A DNA stretch of 64,000 bases from Staphylotrichum longicolle (taxonomy: Eukaryota > Ascomycota > Sordariomycetes > Sordariales > Chaetomiaceae), in NCBI GenBank assembly GCA_019096155.1, contig JAHCVI010000001.1, forward strand, positions 992,001-1,056,000, in the 5' to 3' direction. This document shows positions 29,952-40,950 of this stretch, piece by piece. The first letter of the stretch is position 1; every line of letters begins with the position of its first letter. Both the position numbers and the translations under genes were made by a program. The notes beneath the pieces were generated by a model. The model was not told the DNA's origin. It ran no database searches and saw nothing but the letters and a program-made list of their open reading frames with translations.

Positions 29952-31211
29952 CTAGACAATCCCGACATAGCCAGCCACATGGCCCACCGACGCATACGAG
30001 ACGCCCCTAGGCCGGAACAGCCGCGCGGGCGAGGTCGAGCCGCCGCACGTCGAGGCGACGATGCACACATTGCGGGAGCAGCAGGTGCCGACGGCGCAGA
30101 CGCTGCCGACGGGGCAGTCGGCGCTGGTGGCGCAGTCGGTGAGGCCGGAGCAGGGCGTCTGGCCGTCGGCGCAGAAGCCGGCGCCGCCCGTGACCGAGGC
30201 GCACACGCACGAGCCGCCGGGCCCGCAGGCCGTGAAGGTGTCGCACGTCTGGCCGGTGCACGAGTTGAGCGAGCAGGCGCCGTTGGTGCACATGCCCGAG
30301 TCGCACTGTTGGGTGTCCATCGTCAGTTACTGTACCTAATCACTTGTCACGTCGATGGGGAATGATGATCAGATGGGAGGAGGGGGGTGAGAGGAATGAG
30401 AAACTATGAACATACGACCACGCCACACCCTCCGCAGTTTGCAGGGTCGTTCTTGACATCGAGGCATGTGGTTCCACAAGACGTCAACCCGCGGGGCATC
30501 CGGTCGGCTCAGGGGCGGCAGACGATGTGGATGACGTGGACTCGACGGAAGTCGTGGACTCGGTGGTGGTTGTGGACTCGGCAGAGTCGACTCGGTGGTG
30601 GTTGTGGACTCGGTAGAAGTCGTGGACTCGGTGGAGGTCGTGGACTCAGCAGAAGTCGTAGACTCGGTGGAGGTCGTGGATTCGGTGGAGGAGGTGGACG
30701 ACGTAGACTCCGTAGACGACGTGGGCGACGGAGTAACTGTGACAGTTGTTGTCTGCAGACATCCAGTTTAGCTGACAATGCCCTCCAAGCAAATCCAAGT
30801 GGACTTGTTCGTACCTTGTCTGTCTTCGTCACGACATGGCTCGTGATGCCGTAGCACGAGCAGGCACTGACATATCCTGCCGAGCTGGAGCACGCCGACG
30901 CGTACGTTGGGATGGTCTTGTCACCACTCGCCGTCGTGTCCGCCGTGATGGTGCTGGGTCTATCGTTAGCAACTTCTACTCTCCCCAAAGGTCTGCAGAG
31001 CTGTGCTGCCATACACAGTATGACCGTAAGAAGTCGTCACGACGAAACTCGAACAGTCGCTCTTCGCCTGGGATGTGAATACCGGACCATACGCGGTGCC
31101 CGTCACGGCTCGAGCGCAGTTGTCGGCGTGGCATGCCGATTTGCATGTTGCCAGGACCGGGCTCGCTGTGAAGACGGCGAGGGAGAGCGCCAACCCTGCA
31201 ATTGACCTCAT
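29952..31211 (-). pseudogene. Cysteine-rich secreted protein gene, out of frame in its Ser/Thr exon
   Basis: Exons read leftward: 31211-31015 (signal peptide MRSIAGLALSLAVFTASPVLA), 30959-30815, 30752-30416 and 30305-29952. Exon 3 is entered in phase 0 and left in phase 0 but is 337 bases long, one more than a multiple of three. Its frame slips twice. It begins STESTTSTEST; near 30590 the STEST pattern moves to another frame. After PEPTGCPAG that frame meets a TGA, while a third frame gives LTSCGTTCLDVKNDPANCGG. The last exon is a normal cysteine-rich domain (CDSGMCTNGACSLNSC, then GSCVCASVTGG and CCSRNVC). The middle ACSSSAGYVSACSCYG motif and the DPANCGGCG motif are typical of a fungal secreted family. 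No extra intron with acceptable sites repairs it. Two indels, or assembly error in a repeat, are the likely causes. Function unknown. Confidence 0.55.
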
Positions 31212-31632
31212 CTTGTCGACACCTCCTTTGAAACTCAAGTACGGCTGTCACGTAACTTGGATGGGCTCTGTCGAGAATGTCGAAGTACACAGTAGGGCGG
31301 TGAAAACAGGAGAGGAAACAGGCACAACCGTTTCATCTTGAATAAGAACCATCGATTTGGGACGACTCCTATTTCCTTGGTTTTGCCCATTCCCTGGAAC
31401 CCGGAGTGTGGCAAATTAGATGCGGATTCTTAGTTTGTGAGCTACTCTGCAAACGCTTAGCTGGATGCTCGGAGTGGAGTCAATCGGGAGGATCTTCATT
31501 GTTTTATTGATCTGCTAGTCAAGTTATGGCCGGAGTGCCGCACGGCACGCCCGCATGGGTCATGCTTGTTCCAACAGGATCCCAGCTGCGGCTGAAAGAA
31601 ATCCAGGCTCGCCCAGTGAGTGATCGACGTGC
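31212..31632. other. Gene-free gap
   Basis: It contains the upstream region of the reverse cysteine-rich gene. No motif or gene recognised. Confidence 0.35.
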
Positions 31633-32071
31633 CGAGAGATCAGTCTGGAGGAGAAGTGGGGCGACCAGATCTTCCCCTGGCTCCCTAGGCTTGATTCAAC
31701 CAAGCGTGGTGACCCAACCGTCATGGGAAAGCTGGACATGCGGAAAATGATGTACTCTATCGATTCTCGGCCGTACGAAAGAGCCCGGCGCCTGCTCTCG
31801 GACAGCACTCTGATCGACAACTGTGACGTCGTCGACTAGCCAATAACGAGGAGCTCCTTGTCAACCTAATAGGTCTAGGTCAAGCTTGTCAGGAGCAGAG
31901 GAGCTCGCTAGTACCGTAAGCTTTCCGGTCAAGGAGGAGGGCAAGAGGGCCATGAAGAACATGCTGGATGGCGCGCGCGGCCGACGAATAGAGGCTCTGA
32001 TCTTGGAGGGTGTTGCGGTTATCGAAGGATTCAATACCAAGATCGTCTCGGAAGCTCTGCTACGTAGATAG
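31633..32071 (+). pseudogene. Decayed coding fragment, family unknown
   Basis: Three adjoining forward segments read as convincing protein, but in three different frames. 31636-31839 encodes EISLEEKWGDQIFPWLPRLD and ends LSDSTLIDNCDVVD at a TAG. From 31836 another frame encodes LANNEELLVNLIGLGQACQE until a TAA at 31917. From 31886 the third frame encodes PVKEEGKRAMKNMLDGARG and ends EGFNTKIVSEALLRR at a TAG at 32069-32071. No ATG opens the first part, and intron sites that would rejoin the parts are absent or too close together. The simplest reading is an old gene remnant with small deletions. I do not recognise the family. Confidence 0.4.
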
Positions 32072-32187
32072 AAGAGGCTATTAAGCACCCCAGTTAATAA
32101 TGTTCGTCCTCTTGGAAAGCCAACTTTATGATTTCTACCTATCGTCACACTTCAAACAGAAATAGACCAGGTCGGACAGCCGACACA

Positions 32188-33533
32188 TCAAAGCATGAAC
32201 CGCCCAGGATTAGTAGGCTTTTGGAATGCTCCAGGCGGAAGAAGCCAGATGCCGATGGTCGTACAGGGAACCTTCTGCATCATCCTGAAGGTCCCAGCAT
32301 CCATCATCTGGCCGTGCTCGGGAATCATGTTGGGGTAGCCAAAGCGTTCTGTGAGCCATTTGCGCTGTCTGAACCACTCGTCGGCTTCAAACTGCAGGTG
32401 TTGCTCCAGTTCCTCTCGCCATCCCTCCTTCTCCTCTCCAGCCACCCCGTCCACGGGCTGCGGGCCAGACCAGGCGATGTGCGGACAGATGCAGAAGCGG
32501 AACCCGCCCTCGCTATCGTCTCCCCGGGCCGTGCGCTGCTCCTCGGTGATCCCAAAGGCCTGTTCCAGCCGCTCCCAGCCCCGCGCGAGCCGGCGGGGGT
32601 CGTTGCAGAGCGGGAGCTGGCGGAGGTCGATCTCCACGCCGGGTCGCGGGTCGGCTGCGAGCCAGTGGAAAGCTCCCGTGGCATGGCCCCGTCTCCGCAG
32701 GGGAAACGTCTGGGCAAAGTGGCAGTGCCACTTGCTCGCTGGGAACTCGCCCATGGCCCTGACCCCTGACCGGAAGGGGATGACGCAGAGCACGGAACGG
32801 AGCCTGCGGCCGAGGATGTCGGTGAAGGACTCCGCGGCGGCCGGGCGAAGGGCGGCCGGGATCAAGGGGACGGTGTCCTCGAAGAACTCGTGCAGGTAGT
32901 CCATGTGCAGCGCGAGGTGGGCGACGCTATTGCTGTTTAGCCTCTGTCAACGACCACACGTAACGACCACCATAGTACGCACCCTTGGTCTTTACAGTCG
33001 TAGGCCTTGACGTCGTGTAAAAAGTCGGCCAATGTGGTCATTGGAGATGGGCCGAGGTTGCCGGGGATGGCTCTGGAACCCCGGGGCCGCACATAGACGA
33101 CGTCGTGTCCCGGATTCAAGTACAAGACTTGCTCCGCGCCCGGCCCAGGGAAGGGTAGATGCACATGGTAGAAGCTGAGGGCAGCACGCCTAGCCTCGTT
33201 GTTAACCCAGAAAAGCGGGCTAAAGGATGCCGCATAGCTTACGGGTTCCCTAACGCGGAGTGTATAGCCCCGGCCGTTGACGATCTTGCCTCGAGGGTTG
33301 CGGCCTGTGTAGTAGCGTGGCTTAGGGACATGGCCTGGATAGGCTGTGTGGTCTTCATCGTCGGCGGCGCAAATATCTATCTCAATCATTCGGCGCTGCT
33401 GGAGGCAAAGCAGCCAGATGTACAGGCGCAGTTCGGTCGGGAGTCGAGGAAACGGAGCCCATGTGCCATCACAAAGACCCGGGGGCGCCCAGCGACTGAA
33501 GTACTCATCGTTGAAGAGGCCAAAGGTCAGCAT
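32188..33533 (-). CDS. 2EXR-domain protein (434 aa)
   Basis: Two exons read leftward, 33533-32983 and 32941-32188, separated by a 41-base intron; the splice gives YDCKDQGLNSNSVAHLALHM. The phrase FPRLPTELRLYIWLLCLQQR near residue 28 is the hallmark of the 2EXR domain, which is greatly expanded in Sordariomycetes and often compared to F-box-like elements. The rest follows the usual pattern: WVNNEARRAALSFYHVHLPF, then LYLNPGHDVVYVR, and a C-terminal half with an IWLLPPGAFQ end. There is no signal peptide or membrane helix. Known: no molecular function has been firmly established for 2EXR proteins. The upstream gap is 0.6 kb. Confidence 0.8.
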
Positions 33534-34125
33534 CTTTTTGTTTGTGCGGTCTGTAATTAGCGCAGGGTTGGTCCATAGTCAGCTTGAAAGTCGGCGATAA
33601 AACCGACATGGACCGGCGGGAAGGGTTAGCCGTTGGGGACGACCGGTTTTGACAGCTGCTTCGCCTGCATGCAGGCTGTGCATGCGAGAGGTCCCTTTGG
33701 CAAACTCTGACTCCAGAACCGATCGGATTGACAGTCATCTGTGTGAGCTTCCAAAGAGGAGATGCATGAGAAAGTCCTTGTAAGTAAGATATTGAAAAGC
33801 AAATTGTCGGTATATCTACTGTCTAACTATGTGAATAACAGATACATCCAACTGTCTCCTCCGCTAAGGCTAGGTACTTGCCTCATTATCATTACGGGGG
33901 TAGTCAGTCATCGTTCGCGTTCTCCTTCATCTCTTCCTTCTTCTCCACCCTTTTCACCCATCCCTGATCCCATCACAAATAGCCCGTCCGGTCCAAAACT
34001 CACTTCCATTCCATGTTCCCAACCTTTAACTCCCTCCCCAACTTCCCCAGTCCAACACACAAAGTAGACCGCATGACGGCACGACGCCACAGCCACAACT
34101 CGACCAGCCCATCTCCATCCCCTAG
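33534..34125. other. Gene-free gap
   Basis: The region upstream of the 2EXR gene and downstream of the TMEM198-like gene. A CTAAGGCTAGGTAC motif lies near 33864-33877. No gene. Confidence 0.4.
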
Positions 34126-37100
34126 TTACCCCTTAACGCTCCCCTGCAACTTCTTCATCGCATCCCGATGCACGCCCAACAGCTCCCCGCTCCGCATCCG
34201 CTCCTCAAACTCCCGCTCAAACCGCTTCTTGCCCATCTTCTCCACCATCCTCCTCTGCGCCTCGGCGTCCATCTGCCCCATCATGATGCTCCGCTGCATC
34301 TCCATGCTCCTCAGCGCGCCGCCCCTCTCTTCACCCCCGCCGAAACCAAACGCCTCATACCCTCCTCCCATAGGCACAGCCGCGTACCCAGTGGTGCCGG
34401 TGGCGGCGGGATACAACCCCGGCGCCGCCCCAGCAGCAGCAGGGGCGACAGGATACCCGGCCATCCACATCCCCGCGCCCGGCACGCTCCCGCTGCTCCC
34501 AGCCAGATGCAGACTCGACAGCGACGCCGACCCGACTATGCCCATGCCCTGCCCCGCAAAGATGGTCGCGCTCGACCCAGACAGCCTCCGCGCCCCGCCG
34601 GCCCCGTTCCCACCGACAACGACCCCGCCCACGATCGCAGGAGGCAGCGCCGCCTCGCGCAGGTCGGCGGCCACGCTGTTCCGAAACCGCGCGAGCTGCG
34701 CCTGCCGCACGGCGTCGGGCCTCACGGTGCTGTTGCTGGGGGTGCTGCCGCGCTGCGGCTGGTGCGAGTTGAACGGCGTGGTCTCGGCCGTGACCGCCGC
34801 GGGCAGACTGCCGGCCGTGGACTGGCGGAGGATGCTGAGGCGCTGCGAGAGCGGGAGGTCGTCGAGGTCGAGGGGGAGGTCGATGTCGGAGGAGGAGGAA
34901 GGGGTTGTGACGGTGGTGGTGGGGGTTGTAGTGGCGAGGGAGAGGTCGGAGGGGTCGTTAGAGTAGGGGGTGACGATGCCCGAGGCGCGGGAGCGGAGGA
35001 GCTTCTCGCGCATGCCGATGAGGGTTTGCGTCTTGGGCTGGGTGGCGAGGTCGGGGGTGGGGAGAGAGGCGTCGGCGCTGTGGGCGCCGGGGAGGCCGCG
35101 GGCTTCGCCGTCTTCTTCGGCGATGGGCTCGGCGAGCACCGCGGAGCTTCGGTGTTTCATCATCATGGAGGCCGAGCGGTACGGGGCGGGCTTGTGCCCG
35201 GATACCGACTCGGGAGGGGTGAAACCCGTCGTCTCTGAGCTCGACAGTGAGGCCTTTGAGTTGCTCCTCTGGTGGCCATGGTGGGCCTTGCTGCCGGACG
35301 CCTTGGGCGCAGCCGGAGGCGGAGCACCATTGGTCGCTGTCTTCTGCAGCTCGACGATGTCCAGGTACGCCGGTTCCTCGATAGGGGCATCGAGAGGAGG
35401 CTGTGGGGTTTGGAGGGCTTCCGGCACGGGCGTCTCGGCAATGCTCAGGTGCTTGGCCCACTCGTTGGTCCGGTAGGTTAAGGCGACGTCTGGCAGAGCC
35501 GGCGGAAGGTTGAGCTTGGTAAGCCGAGCGACCGTGGTTCGCAGCGATGCGGTCGATTCAGGGTCGTTGAGCGATGGGTCTCCCGCGGTACGGGCCGTGT
35601 TGTCAGCCGCCACCTCCTTCTGTTTGTGGTCATCCGGATTCGTGCCCTCGGCGGGTTCTCCGGCACTAGGTGTCGTCGGCTCTGTCAATGTTGGCTGATG
35701 AGGGTCTTCTGGAACCCTTGGCACCGCCACATCGCCTTCAACTTCACCGGTTGTCGGTTCTGATGATGCCTGCTCGCCCGTTTCAACCCCTTTCTTGTTC
35801 TCGCTTTCAGCACCGTCCTTCAAACGTTCCTCGGGCGGCGACCAGTCGAGGTCCGCAGTGTCAGCATCTCCGCTAGTGCTCGCATCATCCAGCGTCGCAA
35901 CGACAGAATCGGTGTCTTCCCTTGTCATCCTCGACGCGAACATCAGCGCCTCGTATCTCCCACCAGCCACATCATCTCTTGAGACATCGCCACTCGAGCA
36001 CTGCGACAACCTCCCTTGAGTATGCCCCGAGTGCCGCGCCATTCTCGCCACATTCTCAACGTCGGCAGCCTGAGACAAAACACCGTGGCCGTGCTCCTCG
36101 TCGTCCGCAATGGCCGCGACAGATGACCGATCTTCTTCAGAGACGTTGATCGAGGCAGAGTCTCCCTTCTTCTTGGGCGTCGGAACTTTAAATGGCAGGG
36201 GAACAATGGCGGGCTCAGACCCGGCCCGAGAGCTGCCCTTCGTTGCCGAAGCGGCCGAGGCTCCCAGAACGTCCTCATCCGTCTCATGAATAGCAACGTC
36301 TGCTCCGTCTGCGGCAGGTCTGTCGTCATCTACAACCCTGACAGTTACCCTGCCGTCTCCAGGGTCCTTTTCTATGATGCCCTGCTCGGCATCAATCTTG
36401 ACGGGCAAATCACCCGGAGACACCACTTCCGTTGTGGTGGTGGCCGAGGCCCGCTTGCTCTCCATGTCGCCGACACCGCTGTCTGGCGACTCGGGGCTGA
36501 CACTGCCACCATTCCCGTACCTGCGCTCCCACTCGCGACGCTCGCGTTTCGTCGCCTCCTCCAGGAGCCGCCCGACATTCTCCTCCTCGTCCGGCAGGGC
36601 CGGCTCCTCATCGCTCGACTCGTCCTTGCTCTTCTTGTTGCGGCGGTCCCGGATGAGACGCCACAACCTGAGCTGGGAGACGATGCTGACGATGAAGATC
36701 AAGATGATGACCGCGAGCTCCACCTTGATGCCGCGCGTGAGCGGGTACGTGTCGGCACCGTCGGGGAACAGCTTGTCGTTGAGCTCCCAGATGTACGCCC
36801 AGAACTCCTTGAGTCCGGCACGGCTGAAGCAGTCGATGCCGAGCACCGCGGCGGTCGCGCCCGAGAAGGCGATGCACGCCATGAGGCCGTACATCCGCGT
36901 CCAGTGGCTAAAGTACAGGCAAAAGGCCCCGGCGCCAAACACGGTGATGAACACGACCTTGGCGTTGAAATTCTGCACGAGCCCGCCTGGGCGGAGCGTC
37001 AGCAGCCACATGCTCAGAGCGACGCCGCCGAGAAGGCAGCCCAGGCACTCGGCGAGGTCCTTGAAGAGGACGGCGAGGCCGCCGAGCGCGGCTCCCGTGC

Positions 37101-37740
37101 AGACGGCCGCTACCACAAAGGCGCCCTGGACGGCATTGCTGACGGGTGGCGTCATGAGGTACAGGATCAGGACCGTCGTCCCCAGGGCGACCAGAAACGC
37201 GGTGCTGAAGAAGGTCTGTACCCGCTTCGCTCTGATGCCGGTGAGGGCGTAGACGGTGCCGGCGCCGATAAGGATGGTACCGGCAACGGCCCATCCGGGG
37301 GTGATTGCCGGCTCGAGGGGCAGCTGCCCCGCGGGGAGTGCTGTAGTTGCTGCTGACAGTCAGCCGGCGTTCCTTGCATGATCTCGCCACCAACAATACG
37401 CACTATTGAAAAGCGTGGCGCCGGCATCGTCAGTGGGGCGCGGCGTTGTCAGCGCGGTCGATGTCAGATTGCTCGACACAGAACGAGTGCCTGGTGGTGT
37501 GCTAGACGCATCCGCAGGCGTGGAAGCTGACGAAGGCGGCAGCGTTGGCGTTGCTTGTCCATCGTCTGCAGTTGTCGGGCTGGGCGTGCTTGATGCAGGG
37601 CTGAGATCAGCGCTCGTGTCTTCTTGTCGTTTCCCGTGGCCAAGTGCTCCGGCAACCGTGAAGCTCAACAACAAGACTAGGCAGAGCAGAGCCCGCCGGC
37701 AAGAAGGTCTCAGCTGCCTCATCATAACACTCTCTCTCAC
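34126..37740 (-). CDS. TMEM198/TM7S3-like seven-helix membrane protein with long cytoplasmic tail (about 1187 aa)
   Basis: Two exons read leftward, 37740-37404 and 37352-34126, joined across a 51-base intron in the TLFN/TATTALP segment. Exon 1 encodes a signal peptide (ALLCLVLLLSFTVAGALG) and a Ser/Thr/Pro-rich extracellular region. Seven hydrophobic helices follow, including GWAVAGTILIGAGTVYALTG, AFLVALGTTVLILYLM, AFVVAAVCTGAALGGLAVLF and LAVIILIFIVSIVSQL. This matches the TM7S3/TM198-like domain. About 800 residues of charged, disordered tail come next, with RRNKKSKDESSDEE, many Ser/Pro motifs and a basic coiled end (MVEKMGKKRFEREFEERMR). The tail is probably phosphorylated and cytoplasmic. 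Vertebrate TMEM198 acts in Wnt signalling, but no role is known in fungi. The first ATG (37740) has further in-frame ATGs nearby. Confidence 0.8.
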
Positions 37741-40700
37741 AGAACGGAATGAAGAGACAGGACCAGTCGATCACAGCTCGGCCAGTGTGCGCAGGAGACG
37801 TCTTCTGCCCGACAGTGGCATTATCCTGAGCGAGCTCGGTGCGTTACGTCAATGTGCCAAGCCTGATGTTCCAAGAGGCTGGATGTGCGATAGATACGAG
37901 GCGGAGGTTGCGGATCAACGAGCGGAGGGCCGATACGGGTTGAGCCAGGGAAAAGGAAACAGGAAACAGGGCAGTGGGACGCATGGGCGGGAGGGCGTGG
38001 TACGAGGGAACCAGAGGACGTGGCCCGGAGGGCACTGCGAAGGCGTCAGACATGATGGGCAACATATAACGGACGCGGGTAGATCAGGGACAGCCCACAA
38101 CGGCCTCGCTCCAGACTCAACGAGCTCCTCCTGACCCGGGTCGTCAGACAGCTGGACAGCGCAGAAGCTTGGCCGCAGGAGTCTGAGTCCCAGCTCAACA
38201 AGTTTGATGCCGAAGCCGTCCAATCGTGTCCTGGTGCGCATGCGGGACGCGGTTGGAGGCCATCGCGCTGGCCAAGCCACGGCATTGCTCGAGTGGTCGG
38301 CGGTATCCCGCGGGAGATGAGCAGAGGGGTGGGCGAGTGGACGACTCGACGTGGGGTGCTTTGTTGCATTGGAGGCGTCGAGTAGGGGCCGGGATGGCGC
38401 AGGCCAGACAGGGGGTCCAACACCGAACGCCCGCTGATTCGGGACGAGCGACAGGGGTTAAAGAGGGCCAGCGCGTTCATCCAAAATGCCCCGATTGCGA
38501 GTATGTTGATTCGTCATGACAGAACGGTGCAGTCAAAATCCCTGCGCGATGCGCTTGGTCAATGGCGGCTTTCTCTCCAGCAAGCCTGGGAGCAGCTGCT
38601 TCTTCGAGTCTCCGTTAAGGGCTCAGTCCAATGTTGTCGGCAGATCAACAGCCAGCGGGAAGACTGAACCGTTCTGGTCCGCATTTGAGTGTGTAATTCT
38701 CCGACTGAGACAAAGCTGACGCAGGCTAAATGGACGACAACCTCCGAGCGCGCGGGACACGAACGATCGACCGTGTCGTGGTCGCGATGGAGGCCCACAG
38801 GCCGGGGCGTGCCGAGCTCCCAGGTACGGCAAGTGACCTCGTATTGTCGGCATTGGAAATCCTGTGTGCAGAACACCTGCTAGCTCCCGTGAATTGGCCA
38901 GAAATGAAAGTGATCAAGCTGATTTGACTTGTGCTTCTTCCCAAACACAAACAAAGTTCGACTCACTGCGGCGCTTCAACTCGGCCAGACGCTGGTGTTG
39001 TTGCACCGACCTCGAACCACGGGTATGTGCACGTTGATGTCAGAGGACACAGCCGTACCTGATTTTCCTGAATCTCGCATGCATCGCCAAGCTTGCGGGA
39101 TGTCACCGGCCAATCTGGTTGCGCACAGGCACAGCTGTGCAATTGGTTGTCCGTCACACGTCGCATGAAAATTGCATCAGGAACCAGGCGCGGACGAAAA
39201 CCAACAGAAGCAAGTGCCTCGAAAATGTAGAAATTTTCCTTTGAAAAGGGGGCGCTGGTCTGATCTTCTAGCCCTTGGCATCCAAACCTTACACCGGGAA
39301 AGAATTCGAAAATCAGGAAACAAGACGGGACGAGGTCGAACAAATTCTGAGAAAGACGAATGTCAACCTGGAAATGACGAGGTTCGTACCAAACGGCATT
39401 CAAGAGCTCAGATCAGACGACTCCACCTGCCCACCACCCCACAGCGGCTTTCAGTGGGTCTAGCCCCGGCCATCCCCCGGCAGGACCCACCTGGCCTTCC
39501 GATCTCCGAGGCGCTTCCCGATCCGGACTGCCACTTACACCGGACCATGCCAGTTGGACACACCACCAAATATCGGGCAAACAGCTGGAAGTGGATGTTG
39601 GATATGTAGTACAACTAAGTTGCCAAAGTCCGGATAGACCATTTTGCGCTCCCAACCATGCCTCTTCCACACAACTCCAAAGGACCACGTCATGGTCTAT
39701 TCCCCGGAAGCCCCTGCCTGATCTCCTATCTCCTAGTCTCCTAATCTTGTCTATCTGTACGACTCCGGACGTACTATAAACAAGACATGGAGACCGCCGC
39801 GTTAACACCGACCCAGAACCCCGGCACCCTGCAGCACCAGAGGTCTGACCACCAAGACAGTTACACATGCGGCGACGCCTCGAGGCACTGGCTGGTAGTC
39901 CGGGCTGGACACAAACCTGCAATGTGTTGCTTGTGGCTTCCATAATCGAGCAGTTTCTTCAGCTATTTGACTTTCTGTCCGGCCTCACACCATCCAACGA
40001 CCAGTGAGAAGTGTCGCGAGTTTTCTGATAGCTTTCCCGTGGTGTAAAGGTGACAATTGCCGTCTGCTCTCAGGGCTGGGGAAGTTGCTTGATCAGGAGT
40101 GAGATGAAAAACAGAGGCAAAAATAAACCAAACAAACTGAAAACAAAAGAGAGACAAGAAAGGAAGCAAAGTGCACAGAATAAAAATGTACAGTACTTAT
40201 CCGCCCTGAACACCCAATCTGACGAGACCCAACGGAGTCGAGCAACTTACACGGCCATATCCCTCATTACCCCAACCTCAGACTCCCAAGCTTTTACCTC
40301 CTCCAGTCGACACCCATTCTCGACCCCTTCATTGCCAAACCTCAACCCTCACCTCTCCACTCCACCAACAGCAAGCCGCACGAACGCTTCAAAAGACAAC
40401 GTCCGCTCCCCATCTCCAAATCACAAAGCAAAGTACGTCCAAAACACTATCCAATGGTAAAACATCCCCCGCACCTTCCCAGCCCCAGACCAAAACTCCC
40501 CACGAGTGAGGTAGCTAATGTAAGGAGCGCTCTGCAACCCCCCAAACCCAGCCTCCCAACCCCATCCATCGCTAACCACCACATCCGCCCTGCAGACGTC
40601 CCGCACTTGCTACCGAGACATACCAGTCTCGGGCCCTTGCCGCATACGCAGATACTTTGCAGGTAGGATCCTGCAGAATCTCGCTGACCCCCCTGCAGCG

Positions 40701-40950
40701 GTTACGCTAACCTACCTTACGGAGGATGAAGTACGAGTCCTATCAGCGGACCAGCAGCGATCCGGAGATACCAGACCCCACAAAGATACGCCGCACATGC
40801 CGTGCCGTGTCTCAATCCTCGCTCAAAAAAACCAAAGAAAAAAATGGAGAGGCAAAACACACAGCACACGCTTTGTTGAAACTACCCGACGCTGAAGCCT
40901 CTGATCTACATGCTGTCTCATACAGATCGCTCCGCACCATTTTCACCACC
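37741..40950. other. Gene-free gap of about 3.2 kb
   Basis: The longest stretch without a gene. I read both strands: many short frames, none with a signal peptide, repeated domain or known motif. A CT-rich or A-rich patch occurs at 40100-40200, and a CCTACCTTACGG motif near 40710. No tRNA or 5S gene was recognised. It could hold a non-coding transcript or long 5' leaders of the flanking genes. Confidence 0.4.

Noticed and set aside
30405..30435. Possible 5S rRNA start (CATACGACCA)
   Set aside because: Only the first ten bases match; the rest of the 5S sequence and its internal control region are absent.
30960..30980. A 20-base intron in the cysteine-rich gene (GTAGAAG...GATAG)
   Set aside because: Too short. 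A donor GTATGG at 31014 with the same acceptor gives a normal 55-base intron and a better joint (TVPSTITAD).
36286..37356. Long forward frames opposite the TMEM198-like gene
   Set aside because: They read antisense to conserved membrane helices and carry no recognisable domain.
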